A DNA stretch of 64,000 nt from Actinacidiphila paucisporea (GTDB lineage: Bacteria > Actinomycetota > Actinomycetes > Streptomycetales > Streptomycetaceae), in NCBI RefSeq assembly GCF_900142575.1, contig NZ_FRBI01000007.1, forward strand, positions 1-64,000. The letters run 5' to 3'. Each line of letters begins with the position of its first letter. Position 1 is the stretch's first letter. Shown piece after piece: positions 36,503-44,686 of this stretch. Under the pieces are notes generated by a model. It was not told the origin of the DNA, did not search any database, and saw nothing but the letters and a program-made list of their open reading frames with translations. Both the position numbers and the translations under genes were made by a program.

Positions 36503-36841
36503 GCGGATCACCGTGGGGCCAGGGCGCGGCCGGTGTCAAGAAATCAGCGGGTGAGGAACGCGTATTCGTCCCGCGTCCCGCCCCGGCCCACGCGATCGTC
36601 CACGATGTGGACGCCAGGGAAGCGGCGGTTGACGGCGGTCACCGGGTGCTCACCGCGGCAGGCGGGAGGGCTCCGTGGCCGCTCAGCGTCGCGGCGGGGG
36701 CCCGTGTCCGGTCTTTCCCGTCCGCGTGGGGGCCCGTGGCGGCGGGGCGGGAGGAGGGGGGCTGCTCGCGGCGGGGCCGGTTGTCGGTGCGATGCGTCAG
36801 ACTTGTTCCCAGGGCCACGCACGAATGAACGAGGGGCGCGC
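36503..36841. other. 339-bp divergent region between SIS gene and dmdR1; no gene seen
   Basis: Frames open here give arginine-rich or unnatural products and no ribosome site. The last 20 bp hold the GAGGGGCG ribosome site of dmdR1. I found no iron box resembling the 9545 site, so autoregulation of dmdR1 is not supported by this stretch. Confidence 0.5.
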
Positions 36842-37534
36842 ATGTCCGGACTGATCGACACGACGGAGATGTATCTCCGCACCATCCTGGAGCTGGAGGA
36901 GGAGGGTGTGGTCCCCATGCGCGCCCGAATCGCCGAGCGGCTCGACCAGAGCGGCCCGACAGTCTCCCAGACGGTGGCGCGGATGGAGCGGGACGGGCTG
37001 CTGCACGTGGCCGGCGACCGCCATCTGGAGTTGACCGAGGAGGGCCGTCGCACCGCCACCCGCGTGATGCGCAAGCACCGCATCGCCGAGTGTCTGCTGG
37101 TCGACGTGATCGGCCTGGAGTGGGAGCACGTGCACGCCGAGGCCTGCCGATGGGAGCACGTGATGAGCGAGGCCGTGGAGCGGCGGGTGCTCGAGCTCCT
37201 GCAGCACCCCACGGAGTCGCCGTACGGCAACCCGATCCCGGGCCTGGAGGAGCTGGGCGAGAAGGGCGAGGCCGACCCCTTCCTTGAGGTCGGCATGGTC
37301 AGTTTGAACGACCTCAAGCCCGGTGCGGGCTCGACCAGTGTGGTCGTCCGCAGGATCGGCGAGCCGATCCAGACCGACGCCCAGGTGATGTACACGCTGC
37401 GGCGGGCCGGCGTGCAGCCGGGCGCCGTGGTGAGCGTGACCTCCTCTCCCGGGGGTGTGCTGGTCGGCAGCGGTGGCGAGGCCGCCGAGCTGGACGCGGA
37501 AGTCGCCTCGCACGTTTTCGTCGCCAGGCGGTAG
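36842..37534 (+). CDS. dmdR1: DtxR-family iron-dependent repressor (DmdR1/IdeR type)
   Basis: 230 aa, ATG with GAGGGGCG about 7 nt upstream. DtxR architecture: winged helix (recognition helix SGPTVSQTVARMERDGLL), dimerisation domain with metal ligands, and a C-terminal SH3-like domain. Residues known to bind metal in DtxR are at the same numbers: Met10, His79, Glu83, His98, Cys102, Glu105 and His106. With Fe(II) bound it should repress iron-uptake genes by binding 19-bp iron boxes such as 9545-9563. A T-tailed terminator follows, so it is probably monocistronic. Confidence 0.95.
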   Translation: MSGLIDTTEMYLRTILELEEEGVVPMRARIAERLDQSGPTVSQTVARMERDGLLHVAGDRHLELTEEGRRTATRVMRKHRIAECLLVDVIGLEWEHVHAEACRWEHVMSEAVERRVLELLQHPTESPYGNPIPGLEELGEKGEADPFLEVGMVSLNDLKPGAGSTSVVVRRIGEPIQTDAQVMYTLRRAGVQPGAVVSVTSSPGGVLVGSGGEAAELDAEVASHVFVARR

Positions 37535-37574
37535 CACACCGGCCGGCGCTCGGCCGGCCACTTGGACGAGGGGT

Positions 37575-37606
37575 CGCCCCGGCACCGTGATGACGGTGCC
37601 GGGGCG
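37575..37606 (+). terminator. Rho-independent terminator of dmdR1, with T-tract
   Basis: CGCCCCGGCACCGT (37575-37588), loop GATG, and the matching arm 37593-37606, followed by GCCTTTTCCC. This 14-bp stem with a T-run is the most canonical intrinsic terminator in the window. A smaller stem CCGGCCG-GCGCT-CGGCCGG precedes it at 37539-37557. Confidence 0.92.
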
Positions 37607-37799
37607 GCCTTTTCCCTCCCTCGTCCCTCCCCATGGAGACCCCCACGGAGGAGCCGGGACCCCGAGCTTCCCGGTGCCTCCCCGCGCGACCCGCTTCCCC
37701 TTCGCGTCGCGCCCCGCTGAAGATCTCCCCTCGGCCCCGGCGGTCAATCCCCGAGCGTTGTCACTCGAACGAGCGGTGTTGGGCGCGTGAGGCGCTTGT

Positions 37800-37815
37800 T
37801 CGAATAAAAGTTCGA
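37800..37815 (+). promoter_or_regulatory. SOS/LexA-box-like site upstream of the alpha/beta hydrolase
   Basis: TCGAATAAAAGTTCGA matches the actinobacterial LexA consensus TCGAAC-N4-GTTCGA at 11 of 12 fixed positions. It lies 72 bp before the hydrolase ATG at 37888 in an A/T-richer patch likely to be promoter DNA. A chance match is possible; a hydrolase is not a usual SOS gene. Confidence 0.45.
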
Positions 37816-37887
37816 TAGCGTGGATCGGGAAGACATGAGGAGACACCACCAGGACAAACGACGACCAATAGGAAGGGGGTGCGGCAC

Positions 37888-38808
37888 ATGAAGCAGTACG
37901 TGGACCACCACACGACCCGGCGTTTCGAGGTCACGGGAGCGGGCGGGATACGCCTCGCGGCTTGGGACTACGCGGCGGCGACGGCTGTCGCGGGCGCCGC
38001 GGCAGAGCCGGGGGCCGACGCCCGCCCCGGTGTGCTGCTGCTGCACGGCTTGCTCGGCCGCGCCTCGCACTGGGCGGCGACCGCGCGCAGGCTCGCGCCC
38101 CGCTATCGGGCGCTCGCCCTCGACCAGCGCGGGCATGGCCGCAGCGAACGGCCGGAGGGGCCTTACGGGACGGAGGCCTATCTCGCCGACGCCGTCGCCG
38201 CCGTCGAGCAGCTCGGCCTCGCCCCGGTCACCGTGATCGGGCACTCCATGGGTGCGCTCACCGCATGGCAGCTGGCGGCCCACCGCCCCGACCTCGTCGC
38301 CGCGGTCGTCATCTGCGACATGCGGGCCGCCGCGCTTGGCGAGGCGGGTCAGCGGGAATGGGAAGACTGGACGCGGTCCTGGCCGCTGCCCTTCGCCACC
38401 CTCGGGGACGCCCGCCGCTGGTTCGGGGAGCTGGACCCGTGGGCGAATCCGCCGAATCCGGTGCGCGGCGACTTCTTCGCCGAGGTCATGGTGGAAGGCG
38501 ACGACGGGTGGCGCCCGCAGTACGCCCCACGCCATCTGCTGCGCTCCCGCGACCCGTGGATACGTGACGCGCACTGGGACGAGCTGGCCGGAGTCGGCTG
38601 CCCCGCGCTGGTCGTGCGCGGGCTCGGCGGGGAGCTGGGACGGGCGGAGGCCCAGGAGATGGTCCGGGTGCTGCCCCGCGGCCGCTACGCCGAGATCCCC
38701 GACGCCGGCCACCTCGTCCCGTGGGACCAGCCCGAGGCGTGGTGCGACACGGTGGAGCGGTTCCTCCGGGAGGTGGTGCGGGAGCCGCAGCGCGCCACAC
38801 CGGCCTGA
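37888..38808 (+). CDS. Alpha/beta hydrolase
   Basis: 306 aa from the ATG at 37888, 8 nt after GGAAGGGGG. Standard fold: oxyanion motif LLLHGLLG, nucleophile elbow GHSMGAL with the catalytic Ser, and catalytic His in DAGHLVPWDQPEAW. DQRGHGRS is also typical. The lid around residues 160-215 is Trp/Pro-rich (WPLPFATLGDARRWFGELDPWANPPNP). No signal peptide, so cytosolic. Substrate unknown. A LexA-box-like sequence lies upstream. Confidence 0.9.
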   Translation: MKQYVDHHTTRRFEVTGAGGIRLAAWDYAAATAVAGAAAEPGADARPGVLLLHGLLGRASHWAATARRLAPRYRALALDQRGHGRSERPEGPYGTEAYLADAVAAVEQLGLAPVTVIGHSMGALTAWQLAAHRPDLVAAVVICDMRAAALGEAGQREWEDWTRSWPLPFATLGDARRWFGELDPWANPPNPVRGDFFAEVMVEGDDGWRPQYAPRHLLRSRDPWIRDAHWDELAGVGCPALVVRGLGGELGRAEAQEMVRVLPRGRYAEIPDAGHLVPWDQPEAWCDTVERFLREVVREPQRATPA

Positions 38809-39179
38809 CGGTGGCCGGGCCTGCGGGCGGCGGGGGAGAAGACGGTGGCGGGGGCGGCGGTGCGGTAGGACGTGCGGCCGCAGGCGGCGGGAGTGGCGTA
38901 GGCGGGGGGCTGCTGTCGCACGGCTGCGGGGCGAAGGGCGGTGTGCGGGAGTGCGGGACTGGCGTGAGGGTGCTGTGAGGGATCGGTGATAAATGGCGGT
39001 GCTGGTGGGCGGTGGGGTGGCGAGGCGCTGGGGGTCCGCCTCCTGCGGCGCGGGCCCGCGGGCTGCGCGGGCGGTTCGCGGCGGCCGGCCGCAGGTCGGC
39101 CCGGCCGACCTGCGCACGCTGCCGTGGCCTGCTGGTAGCTTGCCGTCGCTGGATTCTTATCGCGTCATGGGGGAGCACC
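38809..39179. other. 371-bp G-rich gene-free region with a hairpin
   Basis: The first 200 bp are strongly G-rich on the plus strand. A perfect 11-bp stem CGCAGGTCGGC-CCG-GCCGACCTGCG lies at 39090-39114, 65 bp before the lipoprotein start. It may be a terminator for the hydrolase gene or leader structure. No convincing ORF. Confidence 0.5.
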
Positions 39180-39668
39180 GTGCGTCTTACGTTCACCAGA
39201 GCGGGCATCGCCGCCGTGGCGGTCGCCGCCGTGCTGGCGCTCAGCAGTTGTGGCAGCAGCGACAACGACGGGAAGAAGCAGCTGACGGCGAGCACCACCG
39301 CGAGCGCGGCGGAGCGGCAGTCCGCGACCGCCGCGCCGGAGCCGACGGCCACCATGACGGCGCCGGTGGAGACGGCGGCCAGCGGTGACGGCACGCAGAC
39401 CGTGGAAGGCGTGTGGCTCGCGACGCAGGGCACGGCGAAGGTCCAGCTCGTCCTCGGCAAGGGCAAGGCGGCCCTGACGAGTACGCATCTGTGTGGCGGC
39501 GGTTATGTCGACACGGACGGCATCGCGCTGACGCTGACCTGCATGGACGGCGATACCGAGCGCACCACCGGCCACGGCGTGCTCGCGGCCGACGGCAAGA
39601 CGCTCACCGTGCAGTGGACCGACGGCCCGACCGATGTCTTCGCACGCACCGGCCTGCCCAGCAGCTGA
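39180..39668 (+). CDS. Small lipoprotein, hypothetical
   Basis: 162 aa from the GTG at 39180, preceded by GGGGGAG. Signal peptide with lipobox LSSC (Cys24), a Ser/Thr/Ala-rich tether (~residues 25-70), then an ~85-residue beta-rich domain (VEGVWLATQGTAKVQLVLGKGKAALTS, HLCGGGYVD, LTLTCMDGD, GKTLTVQWTDGPTDVFAR) with two cysteines placed to form a disulfide. It looks like a lipocalin-like or META-type extracytoplasmic domain. Function unknown. Confidence 0.72.
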   Translation: MRLTFTRAGIAAVAVAAVLALSSCGSSDNDGKKQLTASTTASAAERQSATAAPEPTATMTAPVETAASGDGTQTVEGVWLATQGTAKVQLVLGKGKAALTSTHLCGGGYVDTDGIALTLTCMDGDTERTTGHGVLAADGKTLTVQWTDGPTDVFARTGLPSS

Positions 39669-39858
39669 CCGTCCGGCCGGTGACAACGGCCGTACGGCGC
39701 CCACCCCGTGGCGGCCGGGCGCGCCGTACCCACGTTTGCGATGTTGTAGCGGCACCACCGCCCTGCAGGGCGCCACCGGGGAGCTGCTCCCTCCGCGGCC
39801 GAAGGGCAAGCTCTCGCCAGGGTGCCGCCGCCTCACGGCGCAGGACGCAGGGCCCACA

Positions 39859-39952
39859 GGGGCGCGGGGAACTGCGCGCCCCGCCGAGAGGGCGGGAAAG
39901 TAAGCAACGCCACCACAGGGGGCAATCACCCCGGGGCGCGGGGAACCGCGCG
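39859..39952. repeat. Two more copies of the 20-nt dispersed repeat core
   Basis: GGGGCGCGGGGAACTGCGCG at 39859-39878 and a copy with one change (AACC for AACT) at 39933-39952. The core equals that in the tandem repeat at 3866-3996, and GGCGGGAAAG follows the first copy at a similar spacing. They lie in the 346-bp gap 39669-40014 between convergent genes; no ORF there is supported. Confidence 0.8.
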
Positions 39953-40014
39953 ACAAGCCGGCCTCACAACGCAGGTGCGGAGTCCGCAATCAGCACCCCC
40001 GCAGGGGAGCCCTC

Positions 40015-40596
40015 TCAAGGCCGCGCGCGCAGTGCGGACTTCTTGGCCCGGTTGCCGCAGATGTCCATCGAGCACCAGCGCCGCGTCCCGGGACGGGAGT
40101 GGTCGAGGAAGAGGGCACCGCAGTCGGGTGAGGCGCAGGCGTGCAGGCGGGGGAGGAGGGCGGGGGAGGCCGCCAGTTCGAGGGTGTCGCGCGCGACGAG
40201 CGCGAGCACGGCTCGTACGGGGTCGTCCGCCCGCCACCGCAATTCCCCCTGGGCGGTGAGGTACGGCACGGGCACGTCCGCGGCGGCGGCCCGGTTGAGC
40301 CGGTTCCTGACGGCGGTGGCGGGCAGGGCGGGGCCGCCGGCAGCGACGGCCGCGGTGATCAGCTCATACGCGGCCTCGCGCAGCGCCCGCGCGGCGAGGA
40401 CGTCGGGGACGTCGGGGACCTGGAGCGGGCCGTCGACCGCGGGCCCGCACTGCCGTACCCACGCCACGAGCGCCGTGCTGTCGGCCAACTCCTCGGTGAC
40501 GGCGGGAGTTCCGCGGTAGCGCAGGGTCCGCAGGTAGTCCAGGCACAGCCGCCCCGAGCCCTGCCGGAACCGCGGCGCAGCGGTGTCGTCCCTCAT
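40015..40596 (-). CDS. CGNR zinc-finger regulator (ABATE domain)
   Basis: 193 aa. The C-terminal zinc finger is complete: CASPDCGALFLDHSRPG followed by WCSMDICGNRAKK, the CGNR motif that names the family and is thought to contact DNA. The N-terminal ~130 residues are the helical ABATE-type stress-binding domain (GRLCLDYLRTL, VAWVRQCG, LREAAYELITAAVA). Divergent from an MFS transporter over 99 bp containing strong dyads, so it probably regulates that transporter and itself. Confidence 0.9.
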   Translation of the reverse strand: MRDDTAAPRFRQGSGRLCLDYLRTLRYRGTPAVTEELADSTALVAWVRQCGPAVDGPLQVPDVPDVLAARALREAAYELITAAVAAGGPALPATAVRNRLNRAAAADVPVPYLTAQGELRWRADDPVRAVLALVARDTLELAASPALLPRLHACASPDCGALFLDHSRPGTRRWCSMDICGNRAKKSALRARP

Positions 40597-40614
40597 GCGG
40601 CCCAGCCTAACGCC

Positions 40615-40661
40615 GGAACCGGTTTGACTGGTACGGTCATCGCACCGGTTTAACCGGTTCC
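40615..40661. promoter_or_regulatory. Paired ACCGGTT dyads between CGNR regulator and MFS gene
   Basis: ACCGGTTTAACCGGT (40644-40658) is a perfect 7-1-7 palindrome, and a second half-related element GGAACCGGTTTGAC lies at 40615-40628. The outer ends GGAACCGGTT and AACCGGTTCC are mirror copies, giving a 47-bp dyad. TTTGACTGG inside the first element may include a -35 hexamer. The best-supported operator in the window apart from the iron box; presumed target of the CGNR protein. Confidence 0.65.
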
Positions 40662-40695
40662 TACTCAGCAGGCGCTCGCGCGATGAGGTGTGTCG

Positions 40696-41913
40696 ATGTC
40701 CCAGCCCCACGGCCCCGCGGCCGGCGTGGCCGTACCGCCGAAGCAGCAGCCGTCGCGGGAGGAAGGGCCGCCGCGGCGGCTCGTGATACTGCTCGCCGTC
40801 TCCTGCGGCCTGACCGTCGCCAACCTCTATTACGCCCAGCCGCTGCTCAGCGAACTGCGGCAGTCCTTCCACATCGGCGCGGTCGTCGCGGGCAGCCTGG
40901 TCACGGCCACTCAGCTGGGCTACGCGCTCGGTCTGCTGCTGCTCGTGCCGCTCGGCGACGTCACCGAGAAGCGGCGGCTCGCCACGCTGCTGCTCTCCCT
41001 CACCGTCGGCGCGCTCGTCCTCGCCGGGGTGGCGCCGGACTTCGCCGTGCTGCTGGTCGCCTCGCTGATCGTCGGGTGCACGCTCACCGTCGCGCAGATA
41101 CTCGTGCCGTTCGCCGCGGACCTCGCGCCCGACGCGAGCCGCGGGCGGGTTGTCGGGCAGGTGATGAGCGGGCTGCTCACCGGCATCCTGCTGTCCCGCA
41201 CCGTCGGCAGCGTGGTCGCGGGAGCGACGAGCTGGCGGGTGGTCTACCTCGGCTCGGCCGCGCTGATGACCGTACTGACGCTGGTGCTGCGCCGGGCCCT
41301 GCCGCCGCGGCCGCCCGCCGCCGCGCTGCGGTACGGGGCGCTGCTGCGGTCCACGGTCCGGCTGCTCAAGGTCCATCCGGCGCTGCGCCACCGGGCGCTC
41401 TACCAGGCGGCGATGTTCGGCACCTTCAGCGTCTTCTGGACGACCATCTCCTTCGTCCTCACCGCGGCGCCTTTCCACTACGCGCAGTGGCAGGTCGGGC
41501 TCTTCGCCCTCGCGGGTGCGGGCGGTGCGCTGATCGCACCGCTGGCCGGCCGGTGGGCGGACCGCGGTCTGGTCCGGCCGATGACGGCCGCCGCTTTTGT
41601 CGCCGCCGCGGTCGCCTTCGGCATGGCGGTGGTGGGGCGGCACAATGTGCTGGCCCTCGGGGCGGCCGCCGTGCTGCTGGACATGGCTGTCCAGACCACG
41701 TTGATCCTCGGGCAGCACGTGGTCTACCAGCTCGACGGGGGAGCCAGGGCGCGGCTGAACAGCGCCTTCATGGCCACCTTCTTCGTCGGCGGGGCGGTGG
41801 GCTCCCAGGCGGGGTCCGCCGCTTACCACCTCGGCGGTTGGCCTCTCGCGTCGGCCTTGGGCGCCGCCCTTCCGCTCCTGGCCCTCGCCACGTCCTTCTT
41901 CCACCGCCGCTGA
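40696..41913 (+). CDS. MFS transporter (drug/sugar efflux type)
   Basis: 405 aa from the ATG at 40696, with GAGG 7 nt upstream; a GTG at 40690 is an alternative. Twelve helices with SCGLTVANLYYAQPLLSELRQSFHIG, LVPLGDVTEKRRL (loop 2-3 motif) and PFAADLAPDASRGRVVGQVMSGLLTGIL, matching the YdhP/Nepl-like exporters. Regulated, by position, by the divergent CGNR protein; likely exports a toxic compound or metabolite. Confidence 0.9.
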   Translation: MSQPHGPAAGVAVPPKQQPSREEGPPRRLVILLAVSCGLTVANLYYAQPLLSELRQSFHIGAVVAGSLVTATQLGYALGLLLLVPLGDVTEKRRLATLLLSLTVGALVLAGVAPDFAVLLVASLIVGCTLTVAQILVPFAADLAPDASRGRVVGQVMSGLLTGILLSRTVGSVVAGATSWRVVYLGSAALMTVLTLVLRRALPPRPPAAALRYGALLRSTVRLLKVHPALRHRALYQAAMFGTFSVFWTTISFVLTAAPFHYAQWQVGLFALAGAGGALIAPLAGRWADRGLVRPMTAAAFVAAAVAFGMAVVGRHNVLALGAAAVLLDMAVQTTLILGQHVVYQLDGGARARLNSAFMATFFVGGAVGSQAGSAAYHLGGWPLASALGAALPLLALATSFFHRR

Positions 41914-41950
41914 TCGTCCGTTCGCGGTCCGCTGCACCCTCCGGGGCGCG

Positions 41951-41979
41951 CCCTCGCCGGGGAACCTCCCCGGCGAGGG
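41951..41979. terminator. Bidirectional hairpin terminator
   Basis: Perfect 13-bp stem CCCTCGCCGGGGA (41951-41963) with loop ACC and matching arm 41967-41979, in the 136-bp gap between the convergent MFS gene and ABC exporter operon. CTCCGGGGCGC occurs on both sides of it as a direct repeat. Confidence 0.82.
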
Positions 41980-42049
41980 GCTGCTGGCGAGAGGGCACCT
42001 CCGGGGCGCATGGATACACCCCGCGTGCGACTCCGGGCGAGAAGAACAC

Positions 42050-43690
42050 CTAGCCCCGGACAGTGGCCAGGATCTCCGGCAGCCGGTCCAGGAGGCGCGG
42101 CGCGGTGAGGCGGAGGGACAGGGCGGCGAGGGCGGCGCCGTACAGGGCGCCGACGGGGAGGGCGAGCCAGAGGAAGGCGTGGTGGCCGGTGAGGTGGAGG
42201 GCGATGACCGGGCCGAGCACCGGGAGGCACAGTGCCGTCCCGGCGACCGTGCCGCCGAAGACGTTGAGCATCACCAGGCCGCTCTGGCCGGGCGCGGCAT
42301 TGGCGAAGGGATTGTCGTGCGGCACCGCGTACGGGAAGCGCACGCTGGCGAAGCCGCCGGTGGCGACGAGGGCGCCGACGAAGGCGAAGGACAGGCCGAG
42401 CGTCTCGGCCAAGGCGTCGGCCCGGCCGAGGAGGAGGGCGGCGCCCGTAGTCACCACGGTGACGTACGGGACGGCGATCAGGGCGATCGCCATCGCGCGG
42501 CCGCGCAGTTCGAGTTCGGCGTCCCGGCGGTCGGCGATCGCGGTCATGACGGTCCAGAAGGCGGAGCCGTCGAGGCCGAACTGGTTGTACATCTGTATGC
42601 CGAGCAGCCCGGCGGCCCACAGGCACTGGTAGACGCTGCCGTGCTGGACCACCGCGACCAGCGGCAGCAGCAGGCCGACCGCGAGCCCGGTGGCGAGCGC
42701 GGCCTTGGCGCGCGGGTCGCGCCACATGTAGCGGAACTGCCGCTGCATCACCGTGCCGGTACGGCCCGAGGGCAGCCTCAGGGGCAGCCGGGAGCGGCCC
42801 TCGGCGGTGCCGCGCGCCGTGGACTCCTCGGGCGAGGCCGCGATCGTGGACGCGTCGGGCGACACCATCAGCCGGTGGAGGCTGCGGTGCCACCAGTGCA
42901 GCAGCAGGACCAGCGCGGTGGCGGTCACCGCGAGCTGCACCGCCGCGAGGCCGTACGCGCCCCGGCCGGTGGAGCGGACCGCGTCGACGGCGGTCGCAGG
43001 CGGGATCCAGCGCACCACGGATGCCGCGGAGGTGGCCCTGCGCAGCCCGTCGGTGCCGGACAGGGAGCTGAGCCCGAGGTTGACCAGCTGGGCGCCGATC
43101 GCGACGAACACGCCGCTGAGCAGGGCCAGGTCGCGGCCCTTGCGGCTGGTCAGCAGCCGGGTGTTGGCCGCAGCTACGGCGCGGGAGAGGGCGACGCAGA
43201 ACACCAGGAGCAGGGCGTTGGCGAAAATCGCGACGACCACGGCCGCCGGGCCGTTCGCCACCGAGGTGACCGCGCCGGCCCCGAGCAGCAGGGTGAAGAG
43301 CGGGCCCACGCCGATCAGCGACGAGATGAGCAGCGCGGTGAGCAGCGGACGCGGGCGCAACGGCAGCATCGCCAGCCGGGTCGGGTCGAGGGTGTCGTCG
43401 CCGCCGAAGAAGAACAGCGGCATCACCGCCCAGCCGATGCCGAGCACCACCGCGACGGTGACGGAGACCGCGGGCGCGTAGTGGTTGTGGCGCAGTGCGA
43501 TCATGCCCGCGCCGTTCGCCAGCGCGTAGAGCATCGCCAGGGCGACGCCGACGCACCAGCCGACGGTGCGCCCGCGGGACCGGCGCAGCCCGCCCCGCAT
43601 CAGCGACAGCTTGAGCCGGACGAAGACGCCGATGATGGACGGGGACGCGGCGGTGGGTGCGGTCTCGGCCCGCGGCGCGGCAACGGTCAT
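42050..43690 (-). CDS. ABC exporter permease, large membrane subunit
   Basis: 546 aa with about 12 hydrophobic helices in two halves, divided by a soluble loop (residues ~275-325). No ATPase motifs. PLFFFGGDDTLDPTRLAMLPLRPRPLL and NPFANAAPGQSGLVMLNVFGG are typical of the large ABC-2-like permeases of actinobacteria. It pairs with the ATPase encoded upstream; its ATG overlaps that stop (ATGA), showing translational coupling. Substrate unknown. Confidence 0.85.
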   Translation of the reverse strand: MTVAAPRAETAPTAASPSIIGVFVRLKLSLMRGGLRRSRGRTVGWCVGVALAMLYALANGAGMIALRHNHYAPAVSVTVAVVLGIGWAVMPLFFFGGDDTLDPTRLAMLPLRPRPLLTALLISSLIGVGPLFTLLLGAGAVTSVANGPAAVVVAIFANALLLVFCVALSRAVAAANTRLLTSRKGRDLALLSGVFVAIGAQLVNLGLSSLSGTDGLRRATSAASVVRWIPPATAVDAVRSTGRGAYGLAAVQLAVTATALVLLLHWWHRSLHRLMVSPDASTIAASPEESTARGTAEGRSRLPLRLPSGRTGTVMQRQFRYMWRDPRAKAALATGLAVGLLLPLVAVVQHGSVYQCLWAAGLLGIQMYNQFGLDGSAFWTVMTAIADRRDAELELRGRAMAIALIAVPYVTVVTTGAALLLGRADALAETLGLSFAFVGALVATGGFASVRFPYAVPHDNPFANAAPGQSGLVMLNVFGGTVAGTALCLPVLGPVIALHLTGHHAFLWLALPVGALYGAALAALSLRLTAPRLLDRLPEILATVRG

Positions 43691-44568
43691 CGGGAACCGC
43701 CGCCCAGCCAGTCCAGGTCCTGGCCGGTGCGCCGGTCGGCGCCGACCAGGGACAGGAAGGCGTCCTGCAAGGTCGGCGCGGCGCCGCGTACTTCGGCCAG
43801 CGGGCCGTGTGCCACGATGCGCCCCGCGGCCATCACGGCGACCCAGTCGCACAGGCTCTCCACCAGCTCCATCACGTGCGAGGAGAAGACGACGGTGCCG
43901 CCGGCGGCCGTATAGCGCTCCAGCACACCGCGGATGACCTGCGCGGACACCGGATCGACGCCCTCGAATGGCTCGTCGAGGAAGAGCACTTCGGGATTGT
44001 GCAGCAACGCGGCGGCCAGGCCGATCTTCTTGCGCATGCCGGTCGAGTAGTCGACCACCAGCTTGTGCTGGGCGGCCGTCAGGTCGAGCACGTCGAGAAG
44101 CTGGGCGGTGCGCTTGTCGACCTCGTCGCCGGGCAGGCCGCGCAGCCGGCCGGTGTAGGCGAGCAACTCGCGCCCGGAGAGCCGCTCGAAGAGCCGCAGG
44201 CCCTCGGGGAGCACGCCGATCCTGGACTTCACCGCGACCGGGTCGGACCACACGTCATGGCCGTTGACCTGCACCAACCCGTCGTCGGGCCGCAGCAGAC
44301 CGGTGACCATGGACAGTGTGGTGGTCTTCCCCGCGCCGTTCGGCCCCACCAAGCCGATGAAACGGCCCGCGGGCAGGTCCAGCTCGATGCCCGCGACGGC
44401 CGCCTGCTCGCCGAAGCGCTTCCACAGTCCGCGAATCCGCACCGCGGGAACGGGACCCGCGGCTGTCGCGCCCCCCTGCGCCTGCCCGGTGCCACCGGCC
44501 GCCCCGTAATACGGCAGGGGCGCCCCTCGATCCGCCCGTGCCGGTGTGCTTTCCGACTCCTGCGCCAT
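43687..44568 (-). CDS. ABC exporter ATP-binding protein
   Basis: 293 aa. A Gly/Ala/Pro-rich N-terminus of ~40 residues precedes an ABC domain: Walker A GPNGAGKTTT, Q-loop GVLPEGLRLF, signature YSTGMRKKIGL (an STGM variant of LSGGQ common in ABC-2 ATPases), Walker B EVLFLDEPFEG and the H-loop VVFSSHVMELVESLC. Drives the permease encoded immediately downstream. Lies 118 bp after the prim-pol-like gene on the same strand. Confidence 0.92.
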   Translation of the reverse strand: MAQESESTPARADRGAPLPYYGAAGGTGQAQGGATAAGPVPAVRIRGLWKRFGEQAAVAGIELDLPAGRFIGLVGPNGAGKTTTLSMVTGLLRPDDGLVQVNGHDVWSDPVAVKSRIGVLPEGLRLFERLSGRELLAYTGRLRGLPGDEVDKRTAQLLDVLDLTAAQHKLVVDYSTGMRKKIGLAAALLHNPEVLFLDEPFEGVDPVSAQVIRGVLERYTAAGGTVVFSSHVMELVESLCDWVAVMAAGRIVAHGPLAEVRGAAPTLQDAFLSLVGADRRTGQDLDWLGGGSR

Positions 44569-44686
44569 GTCGTGACCCCTCCCCGTGCCCGTACTCGCGC
44601 TGGTCCCACGCGTGCCACCACCCTACGGGGGACCACTGACAGTGACTGATCCGTGGCAGCGAGTGCGGTCGGTGACGGCCGGCGGC

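Noticed and set aside
36338..36841. N-terminal extension of DmdR1
   Set aside because: The extension is unnatural in composition, while ATG 36842 has a strong ribosome site and gives DtxR-numbered metal ligands.
38993..39179. Longer lipoprotein from an upstream start near 39012
   Set aside because: It would place the signal peptide in mid-protein; GTG 39180 puts the lipobox at residue 24.
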